Positions 1-5,980 of a DNA stretch of 9,829 bases are shown here, one piece after another. Source of the DNA: Thermoplasmata archaeon. Lineage in GTDB: Archaea > Thermoplasmatota > Thermoplasmata > SG8-5. Below the pieces are notes generated by a model. That model saw nothing but the letters and a program-made list of their open reading frames with translations. It was not told the origin of the DNA and ran no database searches. The position numbers were made by a program, and so were the translations under genes. The stretch covers positions 1-9,829 of the forward strand of contig JAGLQM010000026.1 in NCBI GenBank assembly GCA_023136815.1, read 5' to 3'. Numbering within the stretch: the stretch's first letter is position 1; the number at the start of each line of letters is the position of its first letter.

Positions 1-129
1 TTTATAATATTTCCATAGAATAAATCCGAGATTCATCCTAACGCAAACCAAATGTGGCTTTCGTCATTTACACAATCTGTCAAACTTGGATTATGTGTTT
101 CTGCTGTGAGGCCATTTCCAGAATTGGGC
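1..129. other. Intergenic edge region downstream of kbl
   Basis: This stretch lies beyond the kbl stop codon and contains no gene I can support. On the minus strand an ATG at 36-34 opens a frame that stays open for 12 codons to the window edge, with a weak TATA-like stretch about 35 bp upstream of it. It could be the beginning of the next leftward gene, but 12 codons are too few to judge. No T-run terminator is visible directly after kbl. Confidence 0.3.
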
Positions 130-1317
130 CTAAAGAATATTAAGATCCTTTCCACCCTTCTCGAATGCAGCAAGTGCCTTGTCCAGATGCTCTCGGGTAA
201 GGCCAGCATTCATCATTGTTCTTATCCTGGCCTTGTCCCGCGCAACCATGGGGAACACGATTGGCAGAGCAAAGATACCTTCCTGATACAGATAATTGCT
301 CAGCTCTTTGGCCTTGTGGCTTTCCCCACATATGACTGGTGTGATTGGTGTTTCGCTATTGCCAGTGTCGAATCCCATGCTTTGGATTTCCTTCTTGAAA
401 TAATTTGTATTGTCCCAGAGGTTTTTTACATGCTCCGGCTCGGTTTCCAAAACATCAATTGCCGCAATCTGGGCCGCTGCAGTTGCCGGTGGAGCAGAAC
501 CACTGAGAAGCCATGACCTTGATTTATTGTATGCATAGTTGACTAGATCTTGAGAGCCAGCAACTAAACCGCCTACAACACCGAATGCCTTTGAGAATGT
601 TCCCATTTCCACATCCAGCTTGCCCTCAACTCCAAAGTGAGCAGCCATTCCTCGCCCATCTGGGCCGATGACACCTTCTCCGTGGGCATCGTCAATGTAA
701 CTCATTGCGCCGTATTCCTGGCAAAGTTTCACAAACTCACCTCCCTTGGCAATATCTCCGTCCATACTGAAAACCCCATCTGTGATGACCAGTATTCTGC
801 GATAGTTCTTTGCATCTGCATCTTTCAGTGCTTTCTCAAGCTCGCCCATGTTGCTGTGTGCATAAACTGCCCGGTCAGTTTTTGTGAGCCGGACCCCGTC
901 GATAATACTGCCGTGGTTCAGTTCGTCGCTAATAATTATATCGCCCTTGCCAGCTAGCTGTGGAATTAAGCCCGCATTTACTGCAAAGCCAGTCTGATAA
1001 ATGAGTGTTGCTTCAGTGCCTTTAAACTTGGCCAGCCTTCTCTCGGCTTCAAAATGAAGGTCCATGTTTCCTGCTATTGCCCTTACAGAGCCAGAGCCAG
1101 CACCGTGAGTGTCTATTGCTTTCTTTGACGCTTCCTTTATCTTTGGATGATTGCTCAAATTGAGATAGTTATTGGAGCAGAGCATGATGACCTCCTTGCC
1201 ATCAACTTTGCATACTGGCGCAGACGGTCCTTCCAGTGTCCGCAATTGCCAGTTAAAGCCCTTCTCAACAATGTCCTGATATTCCTCTCTTAAAAATGCA
1301 TTTGGATTTCTTTTCAT
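130..1317 (-). CDS. kbl: Glycine C-acetyltransferase (2-amino-3-ketobutyrate CoA ligase), alpha-oxoamine synthase family
   Basis: This 395-residue protein is a fold-type I PLP enzyme of the alpha-oxoamine synthase family. Kbl catalyses the reversible interconversion of 2-amino-3-ketobutyrate plus CoA with glycine plus acetyl-CoA in threonine breakdown, in the cytoplasm. Visible landmarks are SNNYLNLSNHP (48-58), the GAGSGSVR loop (72-79), TGFAVNAGL (109-117), DELNHGSIIDG (131-141, with the histidine that stacks on PLP), DDAHGEG (209-215, Asp and His contacting PLP) and TFSKAFG (240-246) with the Schiff-base lysine K243. Length is normal for the family and no key residue is missing. The start is fixed by GGAGG at 1330-1326, eight bases upstream. 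A 22-codon ORF ends exactly where kbl begins. No threonine dehydrogenase (tdh), the usual partner, is present in the window. BioF (8-amino-7-oxononanoate synthase) activity or dual specificity cannot be excluded from sequence alone. The enzyme family is very certain; the exact substrate is likely rather than proven. Confidence 0.87.
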   Translation of the reverse strand: MKRNPNAFLREEYQDIVEKGFNWQLRTLEGPSAPVCKVDGKEVIMLCSNNYLNLSNHPKIKEASKKAIDTHGAGSGSVRAIAGNMDLHFEAERRLAKFKGTEATLIYQTGFAVNAGLIPQLAGKGDIIISDELNHGSIIDGVRLTKTDRAVYAHSNMGELEKALKDADAKNYRRILVITDGVFSMDGDIAKGGEFVKLCQEYGAMSYIDDAHGEGVIGPDGRGMAAHFGVEGKLDVEMGTFSKAFGVVGGLVAGSQDLVNYAYNKSRSWLLSGSAPPATAAAQIAAIDVLETEPEHVKNLWDNTNYFKKEIQSMGFDTGNSETPITPVICGESHKAKELSNYLYQEGIFALPIVFPMVARDKARIRTMMNAGLTREHLDKALAAFEKGGKDLNIL

Positions 1318-1386
1318 CTATTCTGCCTCCTTTTTCAACGCAGGCTTCTCATGAAACTCCATTCTATAGTTACCAGATATTTTCAT
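1318..1386 (-). CDS. 22-codon ORF directly upstream of and abutting kbl
   Basis: This small reading frame starts with ATG (1386-1384), reads MKISGNYRMEFHEKPALKKE then AE, and stops with TAG at 1320-1318, immediately followed by the kbl ATG with no spacer. Its start has a strong archaeal Shine-Dalgarno sequence, GAGGTGA at 1397-1391, four bases upstream. A TATA box lies about 45 bp above. The kbl Shine-Dalgarno sits inside its last codons, so translating ribosomes would reach the kbl start directly. It may be a leader peptide that couples kbl translation. Alternatively it is a remnant of an N-terminus: the Glu/Lys/Pro pattern faintly resembles the first strand of zinc alcohol or threonine dehydrogenases, which is speculative. 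I recognise no family. The good ribosome site and exact junction support translation; function is unknown. Confidence 0.5.
   Translation of the reverse strand: MKISGNYRMEFHEKPALKKEAE
1326..1330 (-). promoter_or_regulatory. Shine-Dalgarno of kbl
   Basis: GGAGG lies eight bases before the kbl ATG and fixes that start codon. It overlaps the last codons of the 22-codon upstream ORF. Confidence 0.8.
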
Positions 1387-1390
1387 GAAT

Positions 1391-1397
1391 TCACCTC
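1391..1397 (-). promoter_or_regulatory. Shine-Dalgarno of the 22-codon ORF
   Basis: GAGGTGA matches the anti-Shine-Dalgarno end of archaeal 16S rRNA (GGAGGTGATC type) and ends four bases before the ATG at 1386. This is one of the strongest ribosome sites in the window, which argues that the tiny ORF is translated. Confidence 0.65.
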
Positions 1398-1428
1398 TAA
1401 GGTAATTGAGCCATGGAAACCAGGGAAC

Positions 1429-1436
1429 TTATTTAA
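1429..1436 (-). promoter_or_regulatory. TATA box for the 22-codon ORF-kbl unit
   Basis: On the minus strand the octamer TTAAATAA lies just past the stop of the NAD kinase-like gene. An archaeal start site about 26 bp downstream would fall near 1406, giving a leader of roughly 20 bases that contains the GAGGTGA ribosome site. The same octamer occurs in front of the NAD kinase-like gene, so kbl seems to have its own promoter rather than depending on read-through. Confidence 0.55.
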
Positions 1437-1445
1437 CGATTATTG

Positions 1446-2567
1446 CTAAATAGAAACTTCTGCCAAGCGGCTCAACCTGTAACCTATGACCACGGAAAAC
1501 CAGCCTCTACCTGCGAGTTCAGAATTCAGTCCAGCATCCCCAGTGTCGAATCTCAGTTTTGGAGTTCTATGTAATTTGGCCGGTGTGGAAACAATCAAGA
1601 TATTCTCGCGGCCAATTTTTTGAATCACTTTGGGACTCAATTGCAAATTTCCACGGCCCAGAACAAAACCCTGGCTGCCTATGGGACTTAATATTAGTTT
1701 AATTTTATTATATTTCTCGAATAATTGTAAAATACCCTCTTCATTAAGATCATCACCAACCTGCTGGCCTCCGGCAATTGCATCAATGCCCAATAGTGTT
1801 TTTTCCATGCCTAACATCTTACTGATGAACTCCAGAGTTCCACCGGGCCCCAATAAAAACAATGTATCTGGCTCCTCTGAAATTAGCTCTTCAATGTACT
1901 CGCCAATTTCTTCTTTTATTGCCTCGTCGCTGGCTGCCTCAATCATCATTTTGGATGACTGGACAAGCGTTGATTCGAAGGGCGTCATAGCAGAATAATA
2001 GAGCCGTACCGACCAATCACCCTGTCGGTACTTGTCCTCGTCCAGGTCCATTATTTCCACATCGGCAAGTTCCAATTCACCATTCAAGAAGCCTGCCAGT
2101 ACTTCGGCAGTTCTTGCCGGGCTGACACCGAAGACCCCTGAATACATCTTCACACCGGAAGGAATTCCCAAAACTGGCACATTTTTCTCGACCATCGAAA
2201 CAATGTCCCTGGCAGTTCCATCGCCACCACAGAAAACTATCAAATCAACCCCAGCATCCATAAACGATTTTGCGGCAGCCAGGGTATCTTTCTGGCTGGT
2301 GTTTTCAATGGCATCATAGGTAATTGAAAAATCAAAACCTGCCTCATCCAGGGCTTTCGCACCCATGTCCCCGCAACATGTGAGCCAGTCTAATTCTCTT
2401 ATATATATTAGTTCCCGTAAACGAGAAAGCATTATTTCTGCTTTCTCCCGAGCCACTGGCTCTGCACCGAGTTCCATTGCCTGCCCAAGAACTCCATCTG
2501 TACCCTTGAGGCCGACCCTGCCGCCCATGCCCGCTATCGGATTGATGAGGAATCCCACTTTTACCAT
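1446..2567 (-). CDS. ATP-NAD kinase-like protein (COG3199 type, predicted ATP/polyphosphate-dependent NAD kinase)
   Basis: This 373-residue soluble protein belongs to the NAD kinase/diacylglycerol kinase superfamily, in the long archaeal and bacterial subgroup often annotated as ATP-NAD kinase (COG3199, related to AcoX). The expected role is phosphorylation of NAD to NADP, or of a related small molecule, in the cytoplasm. Visible motifs are the N-terminal NPIAGMGG strand-loop (9-16), CGGDGTARD (113-121) with the diagnostic GGDGT nucleotide-binding loop, GIPSGVKMYSGVF (134-146), LGPGGTLEF (239-247) and a C-terminal SPIGSQGFVLGRGN (294-307). Length is normal for this subgroup and longer than classical NadK. 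The start is supported by a TATA box ending about 26 bp upstream, which predicts an almost leaderless mRNA. It lies upstream of kbl in the same direction, but a separate promoter between them argues against obligatory co-transcription. The substrate is not proven; AcoX-type members in acetoin clusters have no firmly established reaction. Confidence 0.85.
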   Translation of the reverse strand: MVKVGFLINPIAGMGGRVGLKGTDGVLGQAMELGAEPVAREKAEIMLSRLRELIYIRELDWLTCCGDMGAKALDEAGFDFSITYDAIENTSQKDTLAAAKSFMDAGVDLIVFCGGDGTARDIVSMVEKNVPVLGIPSGVKMYSGVFGVSPARTAEVLAGFLNGELELADVEIMDLDEDKYRQGDWSVRLYYSAMTPFESTLVQSSKMMIEAASDEAIKEEIGEYIEELISEEPDTLFLLGPGGTLEFISKMLGMEKTLLGIDAIAGGQQVGDDLNEEGILQLFEKYNKIKLILSPIGSQGFVLGRGNLQLSPKVIQKIGRENILIVSTPAKLHRTPKLRFDTGDAGLNSELAGRGWFSVVIGYRLSRLAEVSI

Positions 2568-2593
2568 ATTATCTACTGCCTCACATTAATTGT

Positions 2594-2601
2594 TTATTTA
2601 A
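2594..2601 (-). promoter_or_regulatory. TATA box for the NAD kinase-like gene
   Basis: Minus-strand octamer TTAAATAA, identical to the one ahead of the kbl unit. A start site about 26 bp downstream falls near 2571, four bases before the ATG at 2567, so the transcript is predicted to be essentially leaderless. Confidence 0.6.
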
Positions 2602-2680
2602 CCTTTCTGCAATTTAGACAAATTATCTAAATATTGCTCCAGTATCCTATAGGGCATTCAAAAGGCTTACTGAACTTGGA

Positions 2681-2713
2681 CAAATGTCTCCTGCAAGCTA
2701 GAATGAGCATTTG
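2681..2713. repeat. Imperfect hairpin, 6+3 bp with one-base bulge
   Basis: CAAATG at 2681-2686 and CATTTG at 2708-2713 are reverse complements. Skipping the T at 2687, CTC (2688-2690) pairs with GAG (2705-2707), giving nine base pairs with a 14-base loop. No T-run follows, so it is not an obvious terminator. It could be chance or part of a regulatory site. Confidence 0.35.
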
Positions 2714-2766
2714 AAGAACACTAGCCATTGAATACAAAGAATGCATAGAATATAACATATAACCTA

Positions 2767-2801
2767 TTTTTGACACTTTGTGCGTAAATCAAAGTCAAAA
2801 A
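2767..2801. repeat. Bulged inverted repeat, 8+4 bp
   Basis: TTTTTGAC (2767-2774) is the reverse complement of GTCAAAAA (2794-2801), and TTTG (2777-2780) pairs with CAAA (2790-2793). A two-base bulge (AC) lies on the left arm and the loop is nine bases. This gives twelve base pairs with near dyad symmetry. The arms end in T- and A-runs, so the site could act as a protein-binding operator between the divergent promoters, or be a remnant of mobile-element ends. No transposase or target duplication is visible. Confidence 0.5.
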
Positions 2802-2864
2802 CAGATGAATCCTAACTTGGGATAGAATTCGAGCAGAAACTGAATGAAGAGTCGATGGAAGTGG

Positions 2865-2871
2865 TTATATA
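2865..2871 (+). promoter_or_regulatory. TATA box upstream of the candidate small RNA/ORF
   Basis: TTATATA within GTGGTTATATAGTG. An archaeal start site about 26 bp downstream falls near 2894, one to two bases before the ATG at 2896 and just before the nested inverted repeats. It may drive a small RNA or give wecB a second, longer leader. Confidence 0.5.
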
Positions 2872-2894
2872 GTGTATCTATTCTTAGAGTCCAC

Positions 2895-2990
2895 TATGAA
2901 GGGGTCAGTTCAATTGAGATTCCATTCCCACAGCATGTTGTGCTTATGGAAAAGGAGTAAGACCATTGCCTAAGCACAGAACTGACAACT
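2895..2990 (+). ncRNA. Candidate structured small RNA or wecB leader RNA
   Basis: Two perfect 8-bp inverted repeats are nested: GTCAGTTC (2904-2911) pairs with GAACTGAC (2979-2986), and TGTGCTTA (2939-2946) pairs with TAAGCACA (2971-2978). Their right arms are contiguous, so the helices could stack coaxially. A 27-base one-sided bulge separates the left arms and a 24-base apical loop contains AAAAGGAG. A competing pairing, TTCCAT (2920-2925) with ATGGAA (2946-2951), would disrupt the inner helix. A TATA box sits about 26 bp above the presumed 5' end. I do not recognise it as tRNA, C/D or H/ACA RNA or any known riboswitch. The end points are approximate. Confidence 0.35.
2896..2973 (+). CDS. 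Possible leaderless 25-codon ORF
   Basis: An ATG at 2896 lies almost exactly where transcription from the TATA box at 2865-2871 should begin. It opens a 25-codon frame starting MKGSVQLRFHSHSMLCLW and ending with TAA at 2971-2973. It is basic, has two cysteine/histidine-type residues but no recognisable motif, and lacks a Shine-Dalgarno sequence. Leaderless initiation, which the neighbouring genes appear to use, would make it translatable. It overlaps the candidate structured RNA, and the two readings compete. A frame of this length also arises easily by chance. Confidence 0.2.
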   Translation: MKGSVQLRFHSHSMLCLWKRSKTIA

Positions 2991-2992
2991 GA

Positions 2993-3002
2993 AAGATATA
3001 TA
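2993..3002 (+). promoter_or_regulatory. TATA box for wecB
   Basis: AAGATATATA, preceded by a purine-rich GAAA that fits the archaeal B recognition element position. Transcription would begin near 3022-3025, at or beside the first wecB ATG, so the mRNA is predicted to be leaderless. Confidence 0.6.
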
Positions 3003-3021
3003 TCAGAGATTAATCAATACC

Positions 3022-4110
3022 ATGCAGATGAGCATAGCAATAGTACTTGGTACAAGACCTGAATTAATCAAGATGGCTCCAGTACTCTTTGCCCTGGAGG
3101 ACATGGGAGAAGACGTAATTTTCATTCACAGCGGGCAGCATTATGATGATTCACTATCTGAAAGTTTTATTCGGGACCTTGGAATGAGAAAACCAGATCA
3201 TTATCTTGAAGTAGGTTCTGGGACCCAGGCAGCCCAAACTGCAGATTGTATGTGCAAACTGGAAAAGATGCTTGAGGAAAAAAGACCCGACAGTGTCCTT
3301 GTGCAAGGAGACACAAACACAGTACTGGCAGGAGCATTAACAGCAGTCAAGATGGGCATCAAAGTAGGCCATGTTGAGGCTGGTCTTCGAAGCAATGACC
3401 GTCGCATGCCAGAAGAATACAATCGCAGAATCACTGACCACATTTCACATTACCTTTTTGCCCCGACACCAGATTCATCTAAAATTCTAGAAGATGAAAA
3501 AGTATGGGGCGATATTCACATGACTGGCAATACCGTAATAGATGCATGTGAAAGATATGTCAAGATGGCTGAAGAAAAAAGTCAGGTTGCCAAGGAAATT
3601 CCTTTTGATGATTTCATACTAGTTACTGCCCATAGAGCTGAAAATGTGGATGATAAAACAGTTCTTTCAGGACTGGTGGATGTGCTTGACAAGGCTCCAC
3701 TGCCAGTGGTTTATCCGCTTCATCCAAGAACCAAAAAGATGCTTGGTCAATTTGGATTATATGATAAGCTGGCAGGTTCGAATAATGTTCATCTGATTCC
3801 ACCAGCAGGTTATTTTGATTTTCTGGCAATGATGAAACAATGTCGTTTTATTTTCTCGGATTCTGGAGGCATTCAGGAAGAAGCTACATCCCCGTCCATT
3901 AGAAAAAGAGTACTTGTATTTCGAAAGAGCACTGAAAGACCGGAAGCAGTTAACTCTGGCTATGCTACAATTGTTGGCACCGATGCCGGAGATATTGCAG
4001 AGGCAATTGCAAATGAAGTTTTAACAAATCAAACACCTTCGACACCTTCGCCATATGGCGATGGAAATGCAGGAAAGATTATATCTGAAATTATAGCATC
4101 TCATGTTTAG
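3022..4110 (+). CDS. wecB: UDP-N-acetylglucosamine 2-epimerase (non-hydrolysing)
   Basis: This 362-residue cytoplasmic GT-B-fold enzyme interconverts UDP-GlcNAc and UDP-ManNAc, the entry step to ManNAc and ManNAcA residues of surface glycans. Visible motifs are GTRPE (10-14) with K17, SGQH (37-40), VQGDTNT (94-100) with D97, HVEAGLRS (117-124) with E119, PEEYNRRITDH (130-140) with E131, TAHRAEN (202-208) with H204, HPRT (234-237), SDSGGIQEEA (279-288) and TERPEA (304-309). All catalytic positions known from bacterial WecB are present and length is typical of archaeal homologues. Starts at 3022 and at 3028 (beginning MSIAIVLG) are both possible. The TATA box places transcription at about this point, so translation is probably leaderless. 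A 9-bp tandem duplication at 4033-4050 adds a TPSTPS stretch. No UDP-ManNAc dehydrogenase (wecC) is in the window, so the sugar may be used as ManNAc or oxidised by an enzyme encoded elsewhere. Confidence 0.95.
   Translation: MQMSIAIVLGTRPELIKMAPVLFALEDMGEDVIFIHSGQHYDDSLSESFIRDLGMRKPDHYLEVGSGTQAAQTADCMCKLEKMLEEKRPDSVLVQGDTNTVLAGALTAVKMGIKVGHVEAGLRSNDRRMPEEYNRRITDHISHYLFAPTPDSSKILEDEKVWGDIHMTGNTVIDACERYVKMAEEKSQVAKEIPFDDFILVTAHRAENVDDKTVLSGLVDVLDKAPLPVVYPLHPRTKKMLGQFGLYDKLAGSNNVHLIPPAGYFDFLAMMKQCRFIFSDSGGIQEEATSPSIRKRVLVFRKSTERPEAVNSGYATIVGTDAGDIAEAIANEVLTNQTPSTPSPYGDGNAGKIISEIIASHV
4033..4050 (+). repeat. 9-bp tandem duplication inside wecB
   Basis: ACACCTTCG occurs twice head to tail, encoding Thr-Pro-Ser twice (residues 338-343) just before the conserved PYGDGNA segment. 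It is in frame and lies in a loop where the family varies in length, so it should be tolerated. Confidence 0.8.
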
Positions 4111-4137
4111 TAATCAGGCCACTGTCAAGTGGGCAGG

Positions 4138-4145
4138 TATTTATA
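4138..4145 (+). promoter_or_regulatory. TATA box for the flippase gene
   Basis: TATTTATA in the 64-bp gap after wecB. A start site about 26 bp downstream falls near 4168, leaving a leader of about seven bases before the ATG at 4175 and no room for a standard Shine-Dalgarno sequence. The flippase can therefore be transcribed independently of wecB. Confidence 0.5.
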
Positions 4146-4174
4146 CAGAATGAAAGATTGCATTGCAAGAGTGA

Positions 4175-5827
4175 ATGAAGATGATAGCTAGAAAATCATT
4201 TCTAATAATTCTTACACAAGGAACAAGCGCAGCTCTTGGCATACTTGGAATAATGCTGGTATCAAAACTCTGGGGCAGTTCAGCTCCTTCACTTATGGGT
4301 GTTATCTGGTTTGGAATGGCATTCGTGGGTACCTTTTCATTCATAATGAATCTTGGATTCGATGCAACTCATGTAAAGAAGATGTCCGAAGGGAAAGATC
4401 AGGGCTCTTGCATAGGAACTTTCATTGCAATCAAATTATTGCTGGTCTCGATAATGATTATGTGTGTAGTAGGCGGAATTGCAATCTGGAAATATGTTCT
4501 TCAAAAGGATTTCTATGATGCTACAAAAGAAAGCGTGATTTACCTATTCCTAGGTTACTATGTATTCTTTGGATTGGCTCAGATACCAATTATGACATTC
4601 AATAGCCGCAAAGAAATTGCAAAAAGTCAGTTTAGTGCAATAATGGACACATTGACCAGAGTACCTTTGATGATTTTAGTGGCAATGGCCGGCGTCACAG
4701 GAGCGTTCATCTCAGTTGGAGGAACTGACATGGTAATAAATATTCTACCTACATATGATTGGCCATCCTCACTTTCAAATATTCAAATATTTCTATCAAA
4801 TAATGCTATTGGGGCCTTTGCAACAACTTACATGTTGGGTGCCCTTATTATGTTCATAACTGGAATGATAATGTTAAGAAAATATCCTATCAAAAAACCA
4901 GACATGGATTACGCAAAACTCTATCTGAAATTTGCCGCTCCTTTGATGATTCCCTTGATATTTACACTACTCATTGCCAATGTAGATAAGGTCATGCTGG
5001 GATTTTTCTGGACCTCGATAGAGGTGGGTTATTATTCATCTGTCCAGCGATTTTCAACTCTCATACTTCTGTTCGCAAGCAGTATTGCTATTGTTCTTTT
5101 CCCAACAATCTCTTCTGTATACTCGAATAAAAAGCTAAGCAAAAAGAAAAAAATTCATGAGATAGTCAAAGTTACCAAACAGTCAGAGAGATATTCATCC
5201 ATGATTATCGTGCCGATTATATTCTTCCTTTTCACATTCAGCCAATTGATAATTGATATTTTCTTGAACAGTTCGTTTAGACCTGCAGAGATGAGCCTTA
5301 GAATTCTTGTTTTCTACACATTAATATATACATTCCTCACACCGTATAGATACCTAGTACTTGGAATGGATAAGCCAAAAATCCTGGCAAAAACAATTGT
5401 AATCAGCGGAATAACAAATATACTACTAAACATCGTATTGATTCCAAGTAGCAGTCCACTTAGTAATTTTGGCATAATTGGAGCAAGTGGCGCTGCCTGT
5501 GCTGCTCTTGTATCTGGAATTATTCTTTATCTTGGATTAAGATTCTATTCAGGCAGGATGACAAGAAAGCATTTCAATGGCAAGAATGTGGGAAAACACA
5601 TCATTGCAGGAATTATCATGAGCATCTCTATGATGTATATCAGTTCATTATTTGATTCACCAAGATGGTATCATTTAGTGATATTTGGTTTTATTAGCAT
5701 CCTTCTTTATGTGTCAATACTATGGGCTATAAAAGAATTCAAGAAAAAGGATTTTGATTTTTTTATGGATACAATAAACCCTCTGGAAATATTCAATTAT
5801 GTACGTTCTGAGATGAAGAGAAAATGA
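4175..5827 (+). CDS. Wzx-like polysaccharide/oligosaccharide flippase (MOP superfamily)
   Basis: This 550-residue integral membrane protein fits the MOP exporter superfamily (Wzx, MurJ, MATE relatives), which flips lipid-linked glycans across the cytoplasmic membrane. By eye there are about 14 hydrophobic segments, near residues 9-30, 41-60, 82-104, 119-140, 160-181, 212-234, 252-272, 288-312, 341-363, 374-396, 403-424, 434-456, 474-491 and 499-519, the count usual for the family. A basic cytoplasmic loop (KKLSKKKK, 319-326) divides the two seven-helix halves, and the C-terminus is a soluble basic tail. A polar stretch of about 30 residues (183-210) between helices 5 and 6 is longer than typical and may face outside. 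The gene lies between the ManNAc-supplying epimerase and the pyruvyl transferase, which supports glycan export. The family is confident; the exact cargo is unknown. The start is the first ATG after its TATA box. Confidence 0.9.
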   Translation: MKMIARKSFLIILTQGTSAALGILGIMLVSKLWGSSAPSLMGVIWFGMAFVGTFSFIMNLGFDATHVKKMSEGKDQGSCIGTFIAIKLLLVSIMIMCVVGGIAIWKYVLQKDFYDATKESVIYLFLGYYVFFGLAQIPIMTFNSRKEIAKSQFSAIMDTLTRVPLMILVAMAGVTGAFISVGGTDMVINILPTYDWPSSLSNIQIFLSNNAIGAFATTYMLGALIMFITGMIMLRKYPIKKPDMDYAKLYLKFAAPLMIPLIFTLLIANVDKVMLGFFWTSIEVGYYSSVQRFSTLILLFASSIAIVLFPTISSVYSNKKLSKKKKIHEIVKVTKQSERYSSMIIVPIIFFLFTFSQLIIDIFLNSSFRPAEMSLRILVFYTLIYTFLTPYRYLVLGMDKPKILAKTIVISGITNILLNIVLIPSSSPLSNFGIIGASGAACAALVSGIILYLGLRFYSGRMTRKHFNGKNVGKHIIAGIIMSISMMYISSLFDSPRWYHLVIFGFISILLYVSILWAIKEFKKKDFDFFMDTINPLEIFNYVRSEMKRK

Positions 5828-5980
5828 GAGCTTCCAAACACTAATCATTCTATAGGTAGAGCACAAACTTATGACAGGAAATCAATTTTAGCAGTCAAAC
5901 TTGTGGATAGATGGGCACAAAGGCTTATGTACGGAATTATGGTTTCCACTTTAATGCGAGAGAATAATCACCATTCCAAT
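5828..5980. other. Intergenic region before the pyruvyl transferase
   Basis: With the pyruvyl transferase start placed at 5981, a 153-bp non-coding gap remains. A weak TATA-like ACTTTAAT at 5948-5955 lies about 28 bp before the ATG and could give a leaderless transcript. No Shine-Dalgarno, convincing hairpin or small gene is seen. Confidence 0.4.

Larger units (their letters stand above)
2568..3021. other. 454-bp intergenic region with divergent promoters and inverted repeats
   Basis: No conventional gene is present between the divergently transcribed NAD kinase-like gene and wecB. The region holds a leftward TATA box near 2597, an imperfect hairpin at 2681-2713, a longer bulged inverted repeat at 2767-2801, a rightward TATA box near 2868 followed by a nested inverted-repeat structure at 2904-2986, and the wecB TATA box near 2997. 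It is unusually long and structured for this window, where the other intergenic regions are about 60-150 bp. Confidence 0.7.

Noticed and set aside
52..516. Plus-strand open frame of 154 codons antisense to kbl
   Set aside because: It lies opposite a strongly conserved gene, encodes no recognisable motif, and is explained by the codon structure of kbl. The same applies to the frame at 637-957.
1630..2589. Three plus-strand open frames antisense to the NAD kinase-like gene
   Set aside because: Serine- and proline-rich translations without motifs, mirroring the real gene on the other strand.
2903..2920. tRNA T-loop-like AGTTCAATTGA
   Set aside because: The flanking bases do not form a T-stem, and no acceptor, D or anticodon arms can be placed upstream.
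4048..4061. 14-bp perfect palindrome TCGCCATATGGCGA in wecB
   Set aside because: It lies in conserved codons (SPYGD), and roughly one such palindrome per 10-20 kb is expected by chance.
4119..4132. 5-bp hairpin CCACT-GTCA-AGTGG after wecB as a terminator
   Set aside because: The stem is short, no T-run follows, and hairpin terminators are not the norm in archaea.
4150..4191. 13-codon frame overlapping the start of the flippase gene
   Set aside because: Very short, no ribosome site, and upstream of the expected transcription start.
5903..5980. 26-residue N-terminal extension of the pyruvyl transferase
   Set aside because: Homologues begin at the MKF-type glycine-rich strand, the extra residues look unrelated to the fold, and no ribosome site or convincing TATA box supports the ATG at 5903.
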